Source: Methanobacteriota archaeon
Lineage (GTDB): Archaea > Thermoplasmatota > Poseidoniia > Poseidoniales > Thalassarchaeaceae
Reading direction: 5' to 3'
Assembly (NCBI GenBank): GCA_002683155.1
Contig: NYST01000018.1
Span: forward strand, 1-19,388
DNA: 19,388 bases
A program made the position numbers and the translations under genes. The notes beneath the pieces are model-generated. The model had not been told where the DNA came from and did no database searches. It worked only from the letters and a program-made list of their open reading frames with translations. Within the stretch, counting starts at the first letter, position 1; each line of letters begins with the position of its first letter. This document shows positions 7,539 through 14,000 of the stretch, in pieces.

Positions 7539-10067
7539 ATGGCATCGAGCCCTTCCACCCGTCCAGGAGTCCAGGAGAGGATTTTCCTGCACCTTAGTGA
7601 CTACGTAGACCATAGTGACAAGGTCGAGGTCCCATTTGCATTGTCCCAAATGGGAATCGCCAATGCAGTCTCAATCGCTCGCTCCAATGTTCCCAGAGCA
7701 ATTTCCGGGATGAAGGAGGCTGGACACCTAATCGAGAGACAGGCTCACGTAACCGGAGTATCACGGAAAAGGAAGGCATACTTCCTAACCGATGAGGGGG
7801 CCAAGGTTGCAGATGAGATTTGGACGAGGATTTCAGAGACTGATGTGAGGGTGGTTTTCTCCGATGGTCGCTCCGAGACCACATCACTGGCGGACGCATT
7901 GGAGAGTACTGACCTCCCTCTTAGACATGTAGATATGTTGCGCTATATGGATGATTCAGGGACTATCGACCTATCGGGGCTGACTCCAGAATTGGTCGAG
8001 AGGGATCTTTCTAAGCACATTGAGAAGCAATTAGTTTCCTACTTGAACGACCTCCCCAGGACTAGGAGATTCTATGGCCGGGAAAAGGAGCTAGATATCA
8101 TGGCAAATCTACTGGAAGCCAAGTCAGCCTCGATCCTTGTTCCGGGTATTGCTGGAATTGGGAAGACTTCACTATCAACAAAAATACTCGATCGATTCAC
8201 TCACAGGAGGAACCTTCTCTACCATCGATGCCAGGACTGGGAGGGTTCTCGGGCATTCCTGGAAGCATGTGCAGAATGGCTCTCTGCAGTCGGCAACAAC
8301 GATCTTTCCGACTACCTTTCGTCATCTCCGGTTCCTCAAACAAGCATGGCAGTGAATATGATTGCTAATGGGTTATCTGATGCCCCTTCATTGATTGTGA
8401 TAGACGATTTACACAAGGTCGGTGATGAAACACTTTACTCTATTCTTAGAGAACTAACCTTGAGGATTAACACACTCAAGGACGTCGGATTGGTGATGTT
8501 TTCCCGTTCATTCAGGATGGTAGTACCAGAATCCGATCAGTCAGGCAATATCGTCACCCTGGTAATGCCTCTCCAGGGCCTGGACGCTGAGTCGAGTAGG
8601 CAGATTCTCACGGCGATGCCGAAAATTGACTCAGACCAGTTTACTCATATTTATTCACTATCTAGGGGCCATCCACTGATTCTAGAGCTGATCAATAGGG
8701 GAAACGTAGCCGAGACATTCCATGCCACACTCGAGGCCTTTGTAGAAAAGGAGATTTTCAGCAGACTCTCAGGGTCGGAGAAACGCCTTCTAGGGGCTAT
8801 TGCAGTTTTCCGTGAACCTATTCCCGTTCAAGCCATCCATCAGGTTGAGGGTAGCGTAGACCTACTCGATGATCTTGTAGAGAAGGGACTGGCCCGTCAA
8901 TCCGACGCTGAGAATTTCGATGTCCACGATCTCGTTAGAGAATTCCTTCTAAGGTCCATGGACGAGGAAATGAAGACTTCCCTCCATGCTGCTTCAGTTA
9001 ATTGGTATAGGGATAAGAAGGAAGATGCTGCAGATCGAATCGAATTCATCTATCACCTCAGCCATACCGGGGACGAGGATGGGATTGCAGAGGTTCTACT
9101 TTCAGAAGGTCATGGACTGGTTAGCTCGGGTCACACGGAATTACTTACAATTCTAAATTCTCTAGAAAGCAGCGATTTTGACTCAAAAAGCAGAGGCCTA
9201 ATTAGAGAACTGAAGGGAGATATTCTGACCATTCAAGGGAGGTGGGATGAAGCCGAAGAAGAATACGACGCTGCAACCAAACATTTCGGAGGCGGACCTC
9301 CTGGTGGCGAACTTGCCCGGCTGCTTTCTGCAAGGGCGGATATCGCTGTAAAGAGGGGGGCCATGGATGATGCACTCGAACTACACAGGAAAGCCCTAGA
9401 GATACAGATAGGAATTAGAGATGCAGTAGGGGCAGCAAGAAGTTACAACAACATGGGTCATATTTTCCGTCGAAGGAGGGACTCTCGTAGAGCCCTAGAG
9501 GTGTATGGAAATGTCGAGGATCTTCTCGAAAAGGAGAAAGATCCAGATTTGAACGATGCTAGGATTAGACTTGCATCAGCATTCATAGAAATGGGGGAGT
9601 TGGACAGGGCAAGGGAGCATGCCCTTTTCTCCTACGAGGATACGAAGGACACTCATCAGGAGTTCCTCCATGCTAGATCCCGAGCAGTTCTAGGGAGGTA
9701 CTATGCAAAGATATCAGACAACGACCTTGCACTTTTCCACTACTCGGGGGCTCTAGAGACTCTATCCGATCAAAACGATCCCCAGAGTACCGTTGAGGTC
9801 GAAATGCTCCTCGGTCAGGTGCTAATTGATGCTGGTCGTAGGGATGAGGCCGCAGAGCACTACCTCAATGGTTTAGCCGTCGCCGAAGCAAACGACTTCC
9901 GGATGCTACAGGGGGAATTACTTGCAAGGCTAGGAGAGGTAGAGTCCGATCGATCTCAGAGGATGGATTACCTCCAGAGGTCCCTTTCACTATTCAGGGA
10001 TCTTGGGGCCGTAGGGCGGATGAAAGAAGTTCAAAATTCAGTCCACAGGGCAGTCATGGGGAGATAG
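7539..10067 (+). CDS. winged-helix / STAND ATPase / TPR regulator
   Basis: This 842-residue cytoplasmic protein has three parts. Residues about 10-100 resemble a MarR-like winged helix (recognition-helix region A-R-S-N-V-P-R-A-I-S, then a basic R-K-R-K-A-Y-F-L-T wing). Residues about 178-500 form a STAND-type NTPase: Walker A G-I-A-G-I-G-K-T-S (203-211), Walker B L-I-V-I-D-D (285-290), an arginine-bearing F-S-R-S segment (321-324) and the G-H-P signature (377-379), followed by a second winged-helix-like region. Residues about 555-840 hold roughly seven TPR-like helical hairpins. STAND proteins of this layout (compare bacterial MalT) are usually switches: ligand or partner binding at the repeats drives ATP-dependent activation. 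The N-terminal helix-turn-helix suggests a transcription factor. No membrane segment is present. It follows the surface block, whose genes are candidate targets, by position only. The stop abuts the convergent hydrolase gene. Confidence 0.85.
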   Translation: MASSPSTRPGVQERIFLHLSDYVDHSDKVEVPFALSQMGIANAVSIARSNVPRAISGMKEAGHLIERQAHVTGVSRKRKAYFLTDEGAKVADEIWTRISETDVRVVFSDGRSETTSLADALESTDLPLRHVDMLRYMDDSGTIDLSGLTPELVERDLSKHIEKQLVSYLNDLPRTRRFYGREKELDIMANLLEAKSASILVPGIAGIGKTSLSTKILDRFTHRRNLLYHRCQDWEGSRAFLEACAEWLSAVGNNDLSDYLSSSPVPQTSMAVNMIANGLSDAPSLIVIDDLHKVGDETLYSILRELTLRINTLKDVGLVMFSRSFRMVVPESDQSGNIVTLVMPLQGLDAESSRQILTAMPKIDSDQFTHIYSLSRGHPLILELINRGNVAETFHATLEAFVEKEIFSRLSGSEKRLLGAIAVFREPIPVQAIHQVEGSVDLLDDLVEKGLARQSDAENFDVHDLVREFLLRSMDEEMKTSLHAASVNWYRDKKEDAADRIEFIYHLSHTGDEDGIAEVLLSEGHGLVSSGHTELLTILNSLESSDFDSKSRGLIRELKGDILTIQGRWDEAEEEYDAATKHFGGGPPGGELARLLSARADIAVKRGAMDDALELHRKALEIQIGIRDAVGAARSYNNMGHIFRRRRDSRRALEVYGNVEDLLEKEKDPDLNDARIRLASAFIEMGELDRAREHALFSYEDTKDTHQEFLHARSRAVLGRYYAKISDNDLALFHYSGALETLSDQNDPQSTVEVEMLLGQVLIDAGRRDEAAEHYLNGLAVAEANDFRMLQGELLARLGEVESDRSQRMDYLQRSLSLFRDLGAVGRMKEVQNSVHRAVMGR

Positions 10068-10874
10068 TCAAGCAACTGCGATATTCGTCGGCTCAGACTG
10101 ACCGGTCCAATAACTAAATTCAGGACCCAGTTGCTTGGAAATCGAGATATTGCCTGTAAATTCATCGCCAATAGCCATCAACACTTCACTCTCGGCCAAA
10201 TGGGGTGCGTTATTCTTCTCAGAAAGGTGACACAGGACAATGCTCTCCAAATCTTCGTGCAATACTTCCAGCAGTATGTCTCCTGCCTGCCTGTTGGATA
10301 AATGGCCCCCTCTACCTGTAATTCTCCTCTTCAATGAGTCTGGATAAGGTCCACTGACCAACCTCTGATGATCGTAGTTCGCTTCAATAGAAATGTGTTT
10401 ACAACCGGATAAATGTTTGATTAGATCCTGTGGAGCTTCTCCCAAATCAGTTACAATTGCGGCCCGATCACCACTCCCATCGCTGGCAATCAGGGCGACA
10501 TTGTCCGCATCATCATGAGGCACGGGGACCGGCAGCATACTGAGTTCTGACGAGAACTGGACCCTCTCCAGATTCCCAAACATTTTACATTCTTCTTCCA
10601 AATCCCAACCCATTTTTTTGGCGGTTCCCATGTTGCAATAAAGGTTCGAACCCCACTTCTTAGCAGCCCTAAGTGCCGATCCAGAATGGTCCTTGTGATG
10701 GTGGGTTATGACAATAGAATCGATAGATTCAGCCTCAAATCCTGCTATAGAAAGCCTCTTCTCAGTTTGTTTGAGGCTGAAACCACAATCCACTAAAACA
10801 TTGCAGTTTCCAGAACTGACAATGGTGGCATTTCCACGACTGCCAGAACCTAAGTGAGTTATTCCAATGCCCAT
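10068..10874 (-). CDS. YycJ/WalJ-type metallo-beta-lactamase-fold hydrolase
   Basis: The 268-residue product matches the YycJ/WalJ branch of the metallo-beta-lactamase fold along its whole length: G-S-G-S-R-G-N near the start, L-V-D-C-G-F-S-x-K-Q, the metal-binding T-H-H-H-K-D-H (His58, His60, Asp62, His63), a P-H-D-D-A-D-N loop with His120, T-D-L-G with Asp143, E-A-N-Y-D, G-P-Y-P (175-178), G-H-L-S-N (190-194) and a final C-H-L-S-E-K-N-N with His216. All expected metal ligands are present, so it should be an active cytoplasmic enzyme binding two metal ions. Bacterial relatives have been linked to DNA repair and nuclease activity; the archaeal substrate is not known. The ATG at 10874 is the natural start. 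The gene is convergent with the STAND gene with no gap, and divergent from the giant protein gene. Confidence 0.9.
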   Translation of the reverse strand: MGIGITHLGSGSRGNATIVSSGNCNVLVDCGFSLKQTEKRLSIAGFEAESIDSIVITHHHKDHSGSALRAAKKWGSNLYCNMGTAKKMGWDLEEECKMFGNLERVQFSSELSMLPVPVPHDDADNVALIASDGSGDRAAIVTDLGEAPQDLIKHLSGCKHISIEANYDHQRLVSGPYPDSLKRRITGRGGHLSNRQAGDILLEVLHEDLESIVLCHLSEKNNAPHLAESEVLMAIGDEFTGNISISKQLGPEFSYWTGQSEPTNIAVA

Positions 10875-11039
10875 GAAATAATTCGCGACCCCAGACGACC
10901 TTTCAACAAATCCATCCCCCCGAGCTAATAATTACTATTTTTTGACGTCTAAATTATTTCTAGTCCTACTAAAGGCATATGTCCGAACGACGCTCCATCA
11001 CCATGATAAATCTCTGAACCCGGGATTTTGCATAGAGGC
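10875..11039. promoter_or_regulatory. divergent intergenic region
   Basis: This 165-bp A/T-rich gap separates the minus-strand hydrolase from the plus-strand giant protein and should hold both promoters. Candidate TATA-like elements on the + strand are CTAAATTATT near 10949 and GATAAAT at 11005-11011; the latter would start transcription just upstream of the giant gene's ATG codons. A run of six or so T lies near 10936. No RNA gene or clear hairpin was recognised. Confidence 0.4.
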
Positions 11040-14000
11040 ATGCGAATGCGTAGGAAGCAAACAGCTTTACTCGTTACAATGCTGATTTTCTCTAGCCTTG
11101 TATTCATCTCCCAGACGCGTCCCCAATCCCCAGTATCTTCCACCGACCCAAATCTCGCCGAGGGGACCGAATCTCCAGTAACCGATCAAGATGGTGACTT
11201 AATGCCAGATCTATTTGAGGTAATTTTTGGAGAGTCGGTGGAGATAGAAACAGCAACATTCCAGGGCACAATATCCGGTCTCGATCCGTCCGATTCAACC
11301 GATAATTCGACTGATTACGACAGAGATGGATTAACTGCGCTGCAGGAATACTGCTGGCCATATACGTTGGATAAGTGCTTTGAAGATAGGAACACACTAA
11401 CTGGAAAATCTCCCGAGGAAAGTGAATCCGGATTGAGGGAGTATCTGGATCCGAGATCTTCGGATACCGATGGAGATGGATTGCCGGACGGTTATGAGGT
11501 ACACATGTGCACTTTGGGAGGTCTGTACAAAAAAGATCCAAACGACCCATTGAATTCAAACAATTTCTGGGAATGCCGATATTTCGACCCACTTGATCCT
11601 AGTGATATCAACATAGATTTCGACAGATGTGAGGCAGACTTCAGTTGGGGGTGTGGTGACGGATTCGATTTCAATAGCGATGGCACCATAGATCTTGGGG
11701 AAATGTTCACCAATGTAGAGGAATACTCCCTAGGAACTCCGCAGGATTGGATAACCGAGAGGGATGGACTATGGTGCTGGGGGACTATTGAAGGCCTTAC
11801 CGAAGACTCGTGTCAGACACAATTTGAGAGGCCAACCGGGGAATCAGGTTGGATGGGTACTGATCCTAGATTCTCAGACTCAGACTACTTCTTCTGGGAT
11901 GAAATAGCCCCGGTTCCATTGGAAGTCTTGGGAGATGGCATTCCTGATGGCTGGGAGGCTCAATACGGACTCGATCCCCTGAATTCCAGTGATGCGATAA
12001 TTGACAGCGATCAAGACGGATGGGACAAAGACAAGGACGGATTCATTACCCAGGATGTAACTATCGGAACTTCTCAGTGGGGAGAGTCATTCAGCAACTT
12101 CGAAGAATACTCGGTGGACTTCGATGAAAATTCTGGAGTGATACCGGGAGTCAGAGGGATCGAAATTTCTTCCGATTCCGAGAATTTTGTCAATTTCGAT
12201 CATTCAACAGCAATTGGACTAGTAGACTCTGCTGTGCATAGCATTATTTCTGATCAATCAAGAGAGAGGTTGTTGGTTGGGAGTAAATACGGAATTACAG
12301 CATTAGACCCATTTAGGGGCATTTCCACTTCATTTGAATTCTCACCGGGAATAGAATTGTACACAATGGAGAGGAACTCCGTAGGAAGTATAGATTTCTT
12401 GATGTTGGGTTCAAACTTGGGTTTGCATACAGTAATTCTGGAAAATGGACTCCCAAATATGGATACCCTAGTCACTCATGATCTAGGGGGTGCCAGTGTC
12501 ATTTTCCGACTCTCCTCCGACTCCTTTGACTCGGGAGTGTTGATTATGGGAAAGGGTGGTGTATGGCGCACAACATTCTCGGAGGAAGGACAATCTCTGT
12601 TGACTTCTGACCCGATTTTCGTAGAGTCCCTATCTTCCATGCTAGGGAAGTCTAACGCAACAGCTACCTCAGCCGGCCACTCAAAGATTTTCGGAAGGAC
12701 CCCAATCTTGCTAATTGGGACTGATTATGGCCTAATAGCATGGAATTCTACTGACGGCTCTGATAATGATGGGATGCCATGGTGGGTATTCACAAGGAAT
12801 AACGCCGATGAATTCGTTAGCCCCGATATTCTAGACTCTACCAAGACTGCATCTGTCAATTCTATTTTGGTGGAAATTTCCGAACAAGGATCCGACGATG
12901 TTTGGCTGGGCATGGGCGGAGGACTCCACCTAATCACAATGGACCTGTTTATTTCTCAACCAAGGGAGTCCATCAACAACGATAGGATGCTAAATCTGGA
13001 GGGGCTTCTAACAGGGGCAAATGATGTCCACTCCATACTCTCCCTTGATGGAATGGTGGTCCTGGGCTCTTCGGATGGGACTTGGTGCCTAGAAGGGGGC
13101 TCGGAAGGAATTCTGGACATTCGTCAGAATCAGACAAACATCCCTGGATTGGTCTCCTCCCTAACTTCTCTGGAGAGGGATGGGAAAACCTGGGTATTCG
13201 CAGGAATATCTCCCGGGCGATTCATGAACATAGCCCCAATGAACCCTCACTCTCATGATTCTGATCTTGATGGCATTCCAGATGGTTGGGAATTTGCATA
13301 CGGACTAGATCCAACTGATCCATTCGATGCCTCGAGGGATCACGATGCCGATGGCGTATCAATTGGGGGTGGAAGTGGGCCCGGGTTCGACAGATTATGG
13401 ACAAACCTGGAAGAGTATAGGTTCGTAACCCCTTCCGATTTTGGCCAAAATGGGACTGATCCCAGGATGTCCGACTCCGATGGAGACGGACTAACCGATG
13501 GCGAGGAGTATTGGGGTTGGTTCATCACCCAAACGACATTCGAATGTTACTACCTAAACCAGCAGTACCTGTGCGACTCCGAAGTTGGCACATCTGCAGA
13601 AGATGTTCACCTCGGCGGGTGGACGGGCACAGGCTCCAGTGGAGGGAGCGATCTCCCAACCGATCCGACTAATCCCGACTCGGATGGGGATGGTATGCCC
13701 GATGGATGGGAAATCAAACATCGTAGATGGATTGGTGATATCTACACGGGCGGAAATCAATGGACATTGGACCCAAATAATCCCGACGATGCTTCTGGTG
13801 ATGCCGATGGTGACGGACTAACCAATCTATGCGAGTATGAATGGGAAAGATTACTCGATAGGTCGATTTCTACAGGGATAATATCGCATGGCGAATCACC
13901 CGAATCAGTACAGAATTGGACACCAACCGATCCAAACTCTGCAGACTCGGACTCAGACTCATTGCCCGATGGTTGGGAGGCTCGATATTCATGCAACTGG

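Noticed and set aside
7287..7649. 120-residue minus-strand frame across the end of the beta-helix gene and the start of the STAND gene
   Set aside because: It crosses a promoter-like gap and overlaps two good genes; no domain seen.
10935..10942. T-run as a transcription terminator
   Set aside because: It lies upstream of a + strand gene, with no + strand gene ending nearby; base composition of a promoter region explains it better.
11104..11592. 162-residue minus-strand frame in the 5' part of the giant gene
   Set aside because: Antisense of the repeated acidic loops; Arg/His/Pro-rich, with no recognisable domain.
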